DNA of 64,000 nt from the NCBI GenBank assembly GCA_042090785.1, contig JBELIP010000004.1:1-64000 (forward strand). Reading direction: 5' to 3'. The notes below the pieces were generated by a model that was not told the origin of the DNA, searched no databases, and worked only from the letters and a program-made list of their open reading frames with translations. How positions within the stretch are numbered: the stretch's first letter is position 1; each line of letters starts with the position of its first letter. Both the position numbers and the translations under genes were made by a program. Shown here one piece after another: positions 44,181 through 52,256 of this stretch. This DNA is from UBA7434 sp042090785 (GTDB taxonomy: Bacteria > Pseudomonadota > Gammaproteobacteria > Pseudomonadales > UBA7434).

Positions 44181-44690
44181 TTAATGATTGTAAGATTTTG
44201 CTAGCAACAAACACACAGGAAAGACTAACGCCCAAACTAATCCGACAACCAACAACGCATAGCTTAATGGCAAAGCGAGACTTAAAGACGACAAATTAGT
44301 ACCCACCCAATAACTAAAGGGACCAGCAATAGCACCCAACAAAGCGGCTGTTAATAATCGCGATTGCAACCAAACAAAACAATGATTCAATGTAGTGGCG
44401 AATAATAACCACAAAGCCATCATCCATATTGGTGCAACCCAGTCCGACAACAATGAATTATCGGTATTGATTAATACGCCCATAGTAATAAGCAGAGCAT
44501 CAACAAAAACGCCTAACACAAAAACCTTAGTTATAAGGAGCAATTCTTTCATGTCATCACTGACAAAACGAAAATGTAAATACAACACCACGATACAGGT
44601 TAAAACAGCTACTGCATTGCCAAAACTAACACATAAAAACCAAGCTATATTAAAAAGTAAGGCATTAAAAAATTGACTATTAATACTCAT
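44181..44690 (-). CDS. DUF2878 membrane protein
   Basis: A 169-residue protein with about six hydrophobic helices and little polar sequence; conserved parts are FNALLFNIAWFLCV at the start and GPFSYWVGTNL. DUF2878 genes usually sit in cfa/photolyase clusters in gammaproteobacteria. Its ATG shares one base with the cfa stop (TAATG), so it is translationally coupled. Function unknown; a membrane role in lipid modification is an inference from context. Confidence 0.8.
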   Translation of the reverse strand: MSINSQFFNALLFNIAWFLCVSFGNAVAVLTCIVVLYLHFRFVSDDMKELLLITKVFVLGVFVDALLITMGVLINTDNSLLSDWVAPIWMMALWLLFATTLNHCFVWLQSRLLTAALLGAIAGPFSYWVGTNLSSLSLALPLSYALLVVGLVWALVFPVCLLLAKSYNH

Positions 44691-46015
44691 TACAAGGCTT
44701 TTCGATAATCCGGTTTTGCCATGACTATTTGTGCAGTGGATATAACGCGCTCACGAAAACCACCTTCGCAATAACATAAATAGTATTCCCACATACGAAT
44801 AAAACGCTCATCAAAACCTTGTGAACGCACGGCTTCTAACTTATTTAAAAATTGCTCACGCCAGCGCTCCAAAGTAATGGCATAGTCACGACCAATATCC
44901 GACAAGCTAATAATCATCATATCGGTATTGCTAGCAACATGATGACCAATAATATTTACCGAAGGTAGGCAGCCACCAGGAAAAATATAACGCTGAATAA
45001 AATCAACGGCGCGCGCCGCTTGATCATAACGCTGATCGGCAATAGTAATGGCTTGAATTAACATCAACCCATTAGGTTTTAGTAAATCAGCACAGCGACT
45101 AAAGTACTCGCTAAAATATTGCCGCCCTACTGCCTCTATCATTTCAATGGACACTAATTTATCGTAACGACCAGTAAGCTTGCGGTAATCTTCCATTAAC
45201 ACCGTTACTTGGTCATTTAGCCCCAGAGAATTTACACGTTCGCAGGCATAGTCATACTGTTCTTGCGAAATAGTTGTCGTAGTTACACGACAACCATAAT
45301 TTTGTGCGGCATAAACGGCCATACCACCCCAGCCGGTGCCAATTTCAACCAAATGATCATTTTTATTAAGCTTTAATTGCTGACAAATTGTTTCTAACTT
45401 GGCATTAGAGGCTTCATAAAGTGAAATCTTTTCATCAGCAAAAACCGCCGATGAATACATCATAGTTTCATCTAAAAACAAACTAAAAAAATCATTACCC
45501 AAATCATAATGTGCAGAAATATTTTTTTGTGCACGCGAAAGAGTATTTCGATTAATACGGTCTAATAACCACATACCTATGCGACTTAACCACGAACGCT
45601 CACCATCCATTGCATCCAAGGTCTGCATATTAATGACAAAAAAGCGAATCACTTTGACTAAATCTGGCGATGTCCAATGCCCTTCCATATAGGACTCGCC
45701 GGCACCAATAACACCATTAAAAGCTAATGCAGAATAGGTGTTCTCATCAACAATGCATAACTGTGCGACAAGCTCAACCTTATCGGATTGGTCACCATAA
45801 ATGGTTTTAATTCCAGCTTCTTCAATAATTAATTGGCCACGCTGCATAGTGCTCAGATGCTTAAGAATTAACGCTCTTGCCCAAGTCTTTGGCGCCAACC
45901 GGCCTAATAATGATGGTTTATTTTTTATTGTGGGCGTTAATAACTGCTCGCTACTCATACTGTCTTTACCTGTTTGTTTCTGCGGCTTTATACTTTTTGT
46001 TAAAAAATTACCCAT
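44690..46015 (-). CDS. cfa: Cyclopropane-fatty-acyl-phospholipid synthase family methyltransferase
   Basis: SAM-dependent enzyme acting on the double bond of phospholipid acyl chains. The 441 residues have an N-terminal lipid-binding domain and a methyltransferase domain with SAM motif LVEIGTGWGGMAVYAA, preceded by ISAHYDLGNDFFSLFLDETMMYSSAVF (split conserved blocks), and YIFPGGCLPS. The N-terminus is longer than in E. coli Cfa (382). In this context it could be the methyltransferase of furan fatty acid synthesis (UfaM type) rather than a cyclopropane synthase. It overlaps DUF1365 by 8 bases. Confidence 0.88.
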   Translation of the reverse strand: MGNFLTKSIKPQKQTGKDSMSSEQLLTPTIKNKPSLLGRLAPKTWARALILKHLSTMQRGQLIIEEAGIKTIYGDQSDKVELVAQLCIVDENTYSALAFNGVIGAGESYMEGHWTSPDLVKVIRFFVINMQTLDAMDGERSWLSRIGMWLLDRINRNTLSRAQKNISAHYDLGNDFFSLFLDETMMYSSAVFADEKISLYEASNAKLETICQQLKLNKNDHLVEIGTGWGGMAVYAAQNYGCRVTTTTISQEQYDYACERVNSLGLNDQVTVLMEDYRKLTGRYDKLVSIEMIEAVGRQYFSEYFSRCADLLKPNGLMLIQAITIADQRYDQAARAVDFIQRYIFPGGCLPSVNIIGHHVASNTDMMIISLSDIGRDYAITLERWREQFLNKLEAVRSQGFDERFIRMWEYYLCYCEGGFRERVISTAQIVMAKPDYRKAL

Positions 46016-46772
46016 GTCTTACTGGATGGGTAAATATATTTAAACCTTTTAACCAAAGTTTTAGCGCCTGCCAATGAATACCTGCAAACACTTTTAAGGT
46101 CATTAATGGATAGCGCAGCAAAATCCAATTAAGCGAAAAAGAATTAATTTCTTCTCGCTGTAAATTTACCCCTGCGCTAAATACTTTATTAATATCGCCA
46201 CTCTTATCATTCGCCATAAAACTCGTCAATGTAAATTCAAGCCTTTCATCTGGGGACGAACCACACCACTGATATTCCATATTCATGGGCATAAAGGGTG
46301 AAACATGCATTTCTTTAGTAAACGAAATTTTTTGCTCTTGCACACGAGTGTCACAAGAGAGTATATATTGCTGGCATTCATTCCATGGCGTGTTAGTCAC
46401 ATCAATTAACATTGTTTCAAGATGTGTGCCTGTACTATCAAAACAGTAATAACAGCTAATAGGATTAATAATAAAACCCCAGTAACGAATATTGGCTAAC
46501 AAACGAATAGGCCCACAAGGTCGAGTGCCTGTTGCTAGTTGCACCTTGTCTCGCACTGCATCATCTAAAGAGCAGCTCGCATCACCAAAAAAATCGGCTC
46601 GTCTAAAACGTGCCGGTGATAACCTCTTCGTTGACCACAACATGCTAGTCGAAAATACTTGATCTAACTCTGCCAAATCAAGATACATCATAAACACATC
46701 ATATTGAAAAGCATGTGCCTTAGGTGATAATCGTTGATGCCAGACCTTACCGGCATAAATAGCGCTATTCAC
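46008..46772 (-). CDS. DUF1365 protein
   Basis: A 254-residue cytoplasmic protein with the family start IYAGKVWHQRLSPKAHAFQYDVFMMYLDL and the block NIRYWGFIINPISCYYCFD. DUF1365 genes almost always adjoin a flavin amine oxidase and a Cfa-type methyltransferase, as here, and are thought to act in acyl-chain modification. The start is GTG at 46772, five bases after the flavoenzyme stop. Function unproven. Confidence 0.85.
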   Translation of the reverse strand: MNSAIYAGKVWHQRLSPKAHAFQYDVFMMYLDLAELDQVFSTSMLWSTKRLSPARFRRADFFGDASCSLDDAVRDKVQLATGTRPCGPIRLLANIRYWGFIINPISCYYCFDSTGTHLETMLIDVTNTPWNECQQYILSCDTRVQEQKISFTKEMHVSPFMPMNMEYQWCGSSPDERLEFTLTSFMANDKSGDINKVFSAGVNLQREEINSFSLNWILLRYPLMTLKVFAGIHWQALKLWLKGLNIFTHPVRHG

Positions 46773-46777
46773 TGCAT

Positions 46778-48091
46778 TTAATCCAAAATCACTGGCGCAT
46801 TATTTGTTTTTGCTCCTAAGCCCGATTCTAATGCTATTCTGTCAGCAATAGAATTCACCACTTTTAAAGCGCTCTTCACACCGTCCTCATGAAAACCATT
46901 CGCCCAATAAGCGCCACAAAACCAAGTACGATTTTCACCCGCTAAAGCTTCCCATTGCGATTGCGCCTGCATACCCGTCAAAGTGAAAACTGGATGGCTG
47001 TAATTGTAGCTACCGATTATTTTTTCAGGATCAATAGTATCGGTTTGATTCAAACTAACACAAAAGGTCTCTGGCGACTCGATACCTTGAAGTAAATTCA
47101 TATCATAGGTTAGGCGTGACATAGCACCCTGATTATTGTCAGCACTGGATAAACGATAATTCCAACAAGCCCAAGCACGCCGATTAGATGGTAAGCGTGT
47201 AATGTCTGTATGCAAAACGACCTCATTATTCTGATAAGGTATTTTTCCTAAAATATCTTCTTCATCTTTTGTAGGCTGATTTAATAAAGCTAAGGCCTGA
47301 TCACTATGAGTGGCTATAACGAGGTAATCATAAGCCTCACGCTCGCCAGTGTCGGTTGATATCCACACTTGATCAGCCTCGCGCTGAACATCAGTGATCC
47401 TAGTATTGGTTTTAATGCAATGCAAAAAACTGCTCGTTAACGGTGCTAAATATTGCCGCGAACCACCTTTTATCACTCGCCACTGCGGACGATTACGCAC
47501 GCTAAGCAAACCATGATTTTTAAAAAAACGAACAAAAAATAGTAACGGGAAATCTAACATTGAATCGACACCAGCCGACCAAATTGCAGCGCCCATAGGT
47601 ACTAAATAGTTATCTTTAAAGGCCTCACTGTAATTATTAGCCTGTAAATACTCCCGCAGAGTCATGGCTTTGTCGATTTTGTCGGCATCTAAATCAGCTA
47701 TTGCCTCACGATTAAAACGCACAATATCTTTTAAGATCTTCCAAAAAGTAGGACTCAATAAATTTTTTCGCTGAGCGAACAAGGTGTTTAGGTTACTACC
47801 CGCATACTCGAGACCACTACTTTCACAGCTAACACTAAAACTCATACTGGTAGGCTGTGTTTCAACTTTAAGCTCATCTAACAAACGAATAAAGTTGGGA
47901 TAAGTCCAATCATTATAAACAATAAATCCCGTATCAACGGCATAATGACGACCATGAGATTCAACATCAATGGTTGCTGTATGGCCACCAATTATAGGCG
48001 CTGACTCATAAACACAGACATCATGTTCCTTATTAAGGTAATAGGCGGCTGTTAGCCCTGATATGCCAGCACCAATAATTGCAATTTTCAT
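46778..48091 (-). CDS. Flavin-dependent amine-oxidase-type oxidoreductase
   Basis: A 437-residue FAD protein with Rossmann motif IAIIGAGISGLTAAYYLNKEH (first residues), GRHYAVDTGFIVYN and a C-terminal FAD contact WFCGAYWANGFHEDGVKSA. This group is annotated as a cyclopropane/cyclopropene fatty acid-associated flavin amine oxidase; the R. sphaeroides relative UfaD is a desaturase in furan fatty acid formation, in the RpoE/ChrR regulon. The substrate here is inferred, not seen. It lies 12 bases after the SDR gene. Confidence 0.85.
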   Translation of the reverse strand: MKIAIIGAGISGLTAAYYLNKEHDVCVYESAPIIGGHTATIDVESHGRHYAVDTGFIVYNDWTYPNFIRLLDELKVETQPTSMSFSVSCESSGLEYAGSNLNTLFAQRKNLLSPTFWKILKDIVRFNREAIADLDADKIDKAMTLREYLQANNYSEAFKDNYLVPMGAAIWSAGVDSMLDFPLLFFVRFFKNHGLLSVRNRPQWRVIKGGSRQYLAPLTSSFLHCIKTNTRITDVQREADQVWISTDTGEREAYDYLVIATHSDQALALLNQPTKDEEDILGKIPYQNNEVVLHTDITRLPSNRRAWACWNYRLSSADNNQGAMSRLTYDMNLLQGIESPETFCVSLNQTDTIDPEKIIGSYNYSHPVFTLTGMQAQSQWEALAGENRTWFCGAYWANGFHEDGVKSALKVVNSIADRIALESGLGAKTNNAPVILD

Positions 48092-48103
48092 AATAAGAAA
48101 AAT

Positions 48104-48952
48104 TTATACCTTTGATTTTGAATCGAGCAATTTTGAACGAGATAAAACAGCACGATTAATACGGAACCACAAACGAGGAAAGCAGGCAACAACAGCAAGT
48201 ATCCAATGCAAGCGTTTGGGGAATTGAATTTTATGTCGTCTAGCCTCAATGCCAGCCATAATCCTTTCGGCTGCAGCGTCGGCACTCATTAGAAAGGGCA
48301 TAGGGAAATTATTAACGGCCGTCATAGGTGTTTCCACAAAACCAGGGTTCACCACGCTGACATCAATTCCTTTATTAGCAACATCAATACGTAGCGACTC
48401 TAACAAGTAATTGGCTGCTGCTTTTGATGAGCCATAGGATTCTGCCGTTGGCATGCCTATCATGGCTGACAAGCTGCCAACACCAACAATCTGACCTCGA
48501 GAACGCTTAATACTGTTGTTATTTGACGAATCGTTTGGAGCTTTGCTGTACGCCGTATCATTTAATGCACTCAATAATGGCATAGCCACATTAACGCCAT
48601 TAACAATACCAAACACATTAACATCATAAACACGCCGAAAAGAATCGACTTTTAACTCAGCACCGTCGGTATATTCACAGTAACCGGCATTGAAAATAGC
48701 AATATCCAACCAGCCCAACTTAACCTGTAATACAGCACGAATAGCATCACATGATTGATCGTCAGTTACGTCCCATACCAATACTGTTATGTTGTCAGGG
48801 TAAACTTCGGCAACACGGTTGAGTTTTTCACCATCACGCCCGCTAATCACTACTCGATTACCCGCTTTGGCATAAGCTAAAGCTAATGACTTACCAATAC
48901 CAGAACCTGCACCAGTAATCCAAATATGTTTAGCCGTTATCGTTTTATTCAT
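48104..48952 (-). CDS. Short-chain dehydrogenase/reductase
   Basis: Classical SDR of 282 residues: WITGAGSGIGKSLALAYAKAG (cofactor, split), DIAIFNAGY, catalytic Ser in VGVGSLSAMIG and YGSSKAA (Tyr, Lys). A basic C-terminal tail (about 265-282) may touch the membrane. ATG 48952 has AGGGTGG upstream and is preferred to a start six codons earlier. The substrate is unknown; membership in the ChrR-type cluster suggests lipid or aldehyde metabolism. Confidence 0.88.
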   Translation of the reverse strand: MNKTITAKHIWITGAGSGIGKSLALAYAKAGNRVVISGRDGEKLNRVAEVYPDNITVLVWDVTDDQSCDAIRAVLQVKLGWLDIAIFNAGYCEYTDGAELKVDSFRRVYDVNVFGIVNGVNVAMPLLSALNDTAYSKAPNDSSNNNSIKRSRGQIVGVGSLSAMIGMPTAESYGSSKAAANYLLESLRIDVANKGIDVSVVNPGFVETPMTAVNNFPMPFLMSADAAAERIMAGIEARRHKIQFPKRLHWILAVVACFPRLWFRINRAVLSRSKLLDSKSKV

Positions 48953-49062
48953 AGGATGCCACCCTACCACTGTTATTGTAAAACTGCTTGCTATAAAAAG
49001 CGTTGTTTATAAAAAACTATGAGATATCGTTAGATCGTTCAACCCGCAAGTAAAATATTCTC

Positions 49063-49566
49063 TCAGCGCCCTAGCCGTGACTTTAACCAAAATACAATTC
49101 TATTAAGCAACGGAATATGTTCATACAGCATTGCACCTAAATCAAACACATCTTCGTGGTAGTCAATGCGCTCACCAAAACGGATATGGCTAATACCGCG
49201 CACGGTTACCTGCTTACTATTAGCCAGTTTCTTATGACTAAAAATCATATCCCATTTAATGCAAGCGCTAGCTTTTCCGTCTGCATCGGCTTCTGCAACC
49301 CACTCACCTAAAAAAACAAATTCGCAGCTAATAATATTGCCATACATGCTATCCATATAACGGCGCAGTTCAGGCAAACCATGAATCGAATGGAGGGGGT
49401 CTCGAAATTCTATATTGTCGCTATAAACATGCTGCAATAAAATGGGGTCAGACGCAGCGTCAGCTTTAATGCTGTCGGCTGCACCGAGATTTGTGTAGAG
49501 CTGTTTAAAGCGCTTAATAATATCGGCAGATTGCTCAGAAGTAGAAAACGTAGAAGGCGTCGTCAT
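49063..49566 (-). CDS. NTF2/SnoaL-like protein
   Basis: A 167-residue single-domain protein with the NTF2-like fold pattern: a helical start (IIKRFKQLYTNLG), YSDNIEFRDPLHSIHGLPELRRYMDSMYGN and strands ending RIDYHEDVFDLGAMLYEHIPLLNRIVFWLK. It is the first gene of the minus-strand cluster, directly behind the predicted ChrR-type promoter (49706-49735). SnoaL-like proteins of this group occur next to SDR, amine oxidase and cfa genes. Function unknown. Confidence 0.82.
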   Translation of the reverse strand: MTTPSTFSTSEQSADIIKRFKQLYTNLGAADSIKADAASDPILLQHVYSDNIEFRDPLHSIHGLPELRRYMDSMYGNIISCEFVFLGEWVAEADADGKASACIKWDMIFSHKKLANSKQVTVRGISHIRFGERIDYHEDVFDLGAMLYEHIPLLNRIVFWLKSRLGR

Positions 49567-49640
49567 AATCGTTATAAATCCATAAATTTATCCATACTCT
49601 TGCATCCACTATGATTTATGGAGATATTCAAAGCGTTGTG

Positions 49641-49670
49641 AGTATGCCAATAAGTAGTATGCCAACAACA
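49641..49670. repeat. 15-bp tandem duplication in the cluster leader
   Basis: AGTATGCCAATAAGT is followed by AGTATGCCAACAACA (the first 10 bases match). It lies between the minus-strand ChrR-type promoter and the NTF2-like gene. Confidence 0.7.
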
Positions 49671-49705
49671 AAAAGAAGGACAAATAATTGCATTAGCCAT
49701 ATAAG

Positions 49706-49735
49706 AATATACGCCATGGCTGATTTCACGGATCA
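49706..49735 (-). promoter_or_regulatory. RpoE/ChrR-type promoter for the NTF2-SDR-cfa-phrB cluster
   Basis: Minus-strand TGATCC (49735-49730), an 18-base spacer and TATATT (49711-49706). TGATCC with 18 bases to a TA-rich -10 is the known form for R. sphaeroides RpoE-type ECF sigma factors. The same arrangement faces the sigma factor gene 90 bases away. Confidence 0.8.
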
Positions 49736-49824
49736 ACCGCCAAACCCGCTTCTATTACAAAAATAACTTAAGAAAGTATGCAAATTTATTACTTTTAGCG
49801 CCATATCAACCGGCTGGGGCAATG

Positions 49825-49854
49825 TGATCCAATATTAAACCTGCGGCGTATTAG
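49825..49854 (+). promoter_or_regulatory. RpoE/ChrR-type autoregulatory promoter of the sigma factor
   Basis: TGATCC (49825-49830), an 18-base spacer and TATTAG (49849-49854), about 65 bases upstream of the sigma factor start. It matches the divergent promoter in -35 sequence and spacing, so the sigma factor probably transcribes its own gene. Confidence 0.8.
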
Positions 49855-49919
49855 TGTTGGGAAGGTAATAAAACCAATTTTATAGCCTAAAGCAACTTAC
49901 TATACCGACACGCCGCGAT

Positions 49920-50609
49920 ATGATAAAACGCAGTACGACAGATACAAAGACAGCCCTAGGCACTCCGTTAGAGACTGACGCAGCGCCAACATTGGCTAAC
50001 TCTGCAACCCATTTATCTACGCAGCAACGGACACAAATGCAATCAACTGATAGCGATAAGCCCTTCAAAGACGACTGGAGCCCAGTGCTCAAAACCATTG
50101 CTCGCGATCGTGATCGCCAAGCATTTGCTCGCCTATTTGATCATTTTGCACCCAAAATCAAATCTTACGGCATGATGCTGAAATCTCAGCATACATCTGC
50201 CCAAATGGCAGAAGAGCTAGTTCAAGATGTAATGATAAAAGTATGGCTCAAAGCCCATTGCTTTGACTCAGAAAAAGCCAGTGCTAGCACTTGGATATTT
50301 ACCATTGCTCGTAACTGCAGAACCGACTTTATCCGCAAAGCCAACCGTATTAACACCTCACTAACGGCCGATGATTTATGGCCTATGGCTGAAGAGGAAG
50401 AACCATTCACCTCATTACACCACCGAAGAATAGAAAAAAATATCCACAATGCAGTTTCTAAGCTACCGGCCGAGCAAGCCGATGTTTTAAAACGCATATA
50501 TATAGAAGGCAAGTCGCATTCAGAGGTCTCGGCAGCGACAGGTTTACCGCTTGGGACGGTTAAATCGAGAGTTAGACTAGCTGTTAGCAAACTCAGAACA
50601 CTTTTATAA
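49920..50609 (+). CDS. ECF sigma factor, ChrR-associated (RpoE-like)
   Basis: A 229-residue group-IV sigma factor. Region 2 (about 63-135) includes FARLFDHFAPKIKSYGMML, LVQDVMIKVW and ASTWIFTIARNCRTDFIRK; region 4 (about 170-229) includes LPAEQADVLKRIYIEGKSHSEVSAATGLPLGTVKSRVRLAVSKL. An unusual 39-residue Thr/Ala-rich N-terminal extension precedes the core; ATG 50037 would give a standard length, and neither start has a clear ribosome site. It is followed by a ChrR-type anti-sigma gene, so it should be held inactive until singlet oxygen or organic peroxide appears. Confidence 0.92.
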   Translation: MIKRSTTDTKTALGTPLETDAAPTLANSATHLSTQQRTQMQSTDSDKPFKDDWSPVLKTIARDRDRQAFARLFDHFAPKIKSYGMMLKSQHTSAQMAEELVQDVMIKVWLKAHCFDSEKASASTWIFTIARNCRTDFIRKANRINTSLTADDLWPMAEEEEPFTSLHHRRIEKNIHNAVSKLPAEQADVLKRIYIEGKSHSEVSAATGLPLGTVKSRVRLAVSKLRTLL

Positions 50610-50621
50610 ATCCAGTGCGAG

Positions 50622-50690
50622 TTTTGTACCGTATAAGTGAACCATAGAAAAAGTTATTTTAATTTACGTGTCTGTATACAAGGTACAAAA
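50622..50690. repeat. Inverted repeat between sigma factor and anti-sigma genes
   Basis: TTTTGTACC (50622-50630) and GGTACAAAA (50682-50690) are perfect complements separated by 51 bases, in the 145-base gap before chrR. The mRNA could fold back here; such a stem may set the sigma/anti-sigma ratio. Confidence 0.6.
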
Positions 50691-50754
50691 ATACCCACAC
50701 AGACAATATCAACAGACAGTACCCATAAACAGTTAATTTAAAAGGTTAGTTTTT

Positions 50755-51486
50755 ATGAGCCATTTCCACCCCGACATACATTGGTTAACAGACTACGCAG
50801 CAGGAAACCTGCCAATGTCTCAAGCGCTATGTATTTCTGCACATTTGTCATTTTGTTCGCAATGCAGAAAACAAGTCGAGCAGCTCAATAGCCTCGGCGG
50901 CATGATGCTGAACTCTTCTTCAGCTGACAACAATAGCATTGAATTACAACAACCATTAACAGAAGCCGAAATACCAAGCTCATTGCGGGCGCAAATGCTT
51001 GATCTTATTAGCAATGACCAATCGACAACAGGCTCAACCACTTTAACTACCGTAGCCAGCGCAAACGATGAACCCGTTAGCTCCAACTCAGAGTTACCCT
51101 ACTGCCTGAACAAATTAATACCCAATGGTACAGACCAATTACACTGGCAAAAACTTGGCACCGCTGTAAGCGTTGCTCGCCTTGCAGCCGGCGACACCGA
51201 ACGTGAAGTGGCATTGCACAAAATTAAAGCCGGTGGTCGGGTTGGTAATCACGATCATAAAGGGCGAGAAGTGACAGTAGTCCTTACTGGCAGTTTCTCT
51301 GACCAGCAAGGCCAATATTTACCCGGTGATTTTATTGTTAAAGAGTCTGGCGAAGCGCACCAACCTATTGCCAGCGAAGACGCTGAGTGTATTTGTCTTT
51401 CGGTGCTTGAAGCACCGGTTAAATTTACTGGTCCTATTGCCAGACTAATTAACCCATTCTTACGCATCCATACGGCTGCTAGCTAG
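50755..51486 (+). CDS. chrR: ChrR-type zinc anti-sigma factor with cupin domain
   Basis: Binds and inhibits the upstream sigma factor; singlet oxygen leads to its loss. The 243 residues have an N-terminal zinc anti-sigma domain (H5, H30, C34, C37 in HPDIHWLTDYAAGNLP and AHLSFCSQC) and a C-terminal cupin (about 130-240) with H166, H168, E172, H202, C212 and C214 (NHDHKGREV, EAHQP, ECICLSV). Spacing within each group equals that of the metal ligands and the Cys pair in R. sphaeroides ChrR. The linker is Ser/Thr-rich. It ends at a strong terminator. Confidence 0.94.
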   Translation: MSHFHPDIHWLTDYAAGNLPMSQALCISAHLSFCSQCRKQVEQLNSLGGMMLNSSSADNNSIELQQPLTEAEIPSSLRAQMLDLISNDQSTTGSTTLTTVASANDEPVSSNSELPYCLNKLIPNGTDQLHWQKLGTAVSVARLAAGDTEREVALHKIKAGGRVGNHDHKGREVTVVLTGSFSDQQGQYLPGDFIVKESGEAHQPIASEDAECICLSVLEAPVKFTGPIARLINPFLRIHTAAS

Positions 51487-51507
51487 TCCTTATCCTTGAT
51501 GTTCCTC

Positions 51508-51531
51508 GCGGGCTTAATGCCCGCTTTTTTT
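51508..51531 (+). terminator. Terminator of the sigma factor-chrR operon
   Basis: A perfect GCGGGC/GCCCGC stem with loop TTAAT is followed by seven Ts, 21 bases after the chrR stop. Confidence 0.92.
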
Positions 51532-51673
51532 CTAAAAATAAATGATTTATAAAGCGCATTCAGCACATAAAAAAACAGGCAAACACATTATGCATGGCTG
51601 CTCTAACTAATAAATTTTTGTTAGCGTTAAAAAAACACAAGCATTAACATGCGAGCGCTCAACACATCATTCA

Positions 51674-51853
51674 CTACGACTCATTATACTGAACTTTTTT
51701 ATCTCTAATATAAAGTTCTTCGCGCAGCACTGTCATGTTTCTAGGTGCTTTAATGCCTACTTTTACTTGATTACGATTAACATCGAGTACAACCACCTCA
51801 ATATCATCGCCAATTAAAAGCTTTTCGCCTATACGACGTGTAAGTATTAGCAT
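51674..51853 (-). CDS. csrA: Carbon storage regulator CsrA
   Basis: RNA-binding dimer that blocks translation at GGA-containing leaders. The 59 codons encode the family start MLILTRRIGEKLLIGDDIEV, then VVLDVNRNQVKVGIKAPRNM and REELYIRDKK; RNA-contact residues Leu4 and the Arg of LREEL (position 44) are present. The tail KKVQYNES is shorter and different from E. coli. GGAGGGTG lies 7 bases before ATG 51853. The usual downstream tRNA-Ser is absent. The upstream region holds an octamer repeat array and a scaffold gap. Confidence 0.95.
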   Translation of the reverse strand: MLILTRRIGEKLLIGDDIEVVVLDVNRNQVKVGIKAPRNMTVLREELYIRDKKVQYNES

Positions 51854-52024
51854 GATATTTCACCCTCCATGTTACTTATGATTGCCTATCAAAAAAAATG
51901 GTTGAGAAAAAAATAAAATACTGAAAATTAATCATAGCTTTATCCATCTAGTTAATAAATCCATTTGTGTGTAAAAGTGCTTTATATTCAATACGAAGAA
52001 CCATAACAATAAAAATGTGAAAAT

Positions 52025-52124
52025 NNNNNNNNNNNNNNNNNNNNNNNNNNNNNNNNNNNNNNNNNNNNNNNNNNNNNNNNNNNNNNNNNNNNNNNNNNNN
52101 NNNNNNNNNNNNNNNNNNNNNNNN
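52025..52124. other. Scaffold gap (100 Ns) beside the octamer array
   Basis: Exactly 100 Ns ending at the first visible GTGGAAAT unit. The left flank ends ATGTGAAAAT, which looks like a degenerate unit, so the gap probably hides more copies. Confidence 0.9.
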
Positions 52125-52188
52125 GTGGAAATGTGGAAATGTGGAAATGTGGAAATGTGGAAATGTGGAAATGTGGAAATGTGGAAAA
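52125..52188. repeat. Octamer tandem repeat GTGGAAAT
   Basis: Seven perfect copies and one degenerate copy (GTGGAAAA) run out of the scaffold gap. Simple octamer arrays change length by slippage. It lies about 270-335 bases upstream of csrA and also contains GGA triplets at 8-base intervals. Confidence 0.95.
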
Positions 52189-52256
52189 ATAAAATCACTT
52201 TTAAGAAATAATTATCCACTTATGAAAACAAAAATAAATTTTAGCTTTTCCATTAA

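Noticed and set aside
52125..52188. CRISPR array
   Set aside because: The repeats are 8-base units with no spacers, and no cas genes are present.
51932..52219. Coding frames through the octamer array
   Set aside because: They are the direct translation of a simple repeat and span the scaffold gap.
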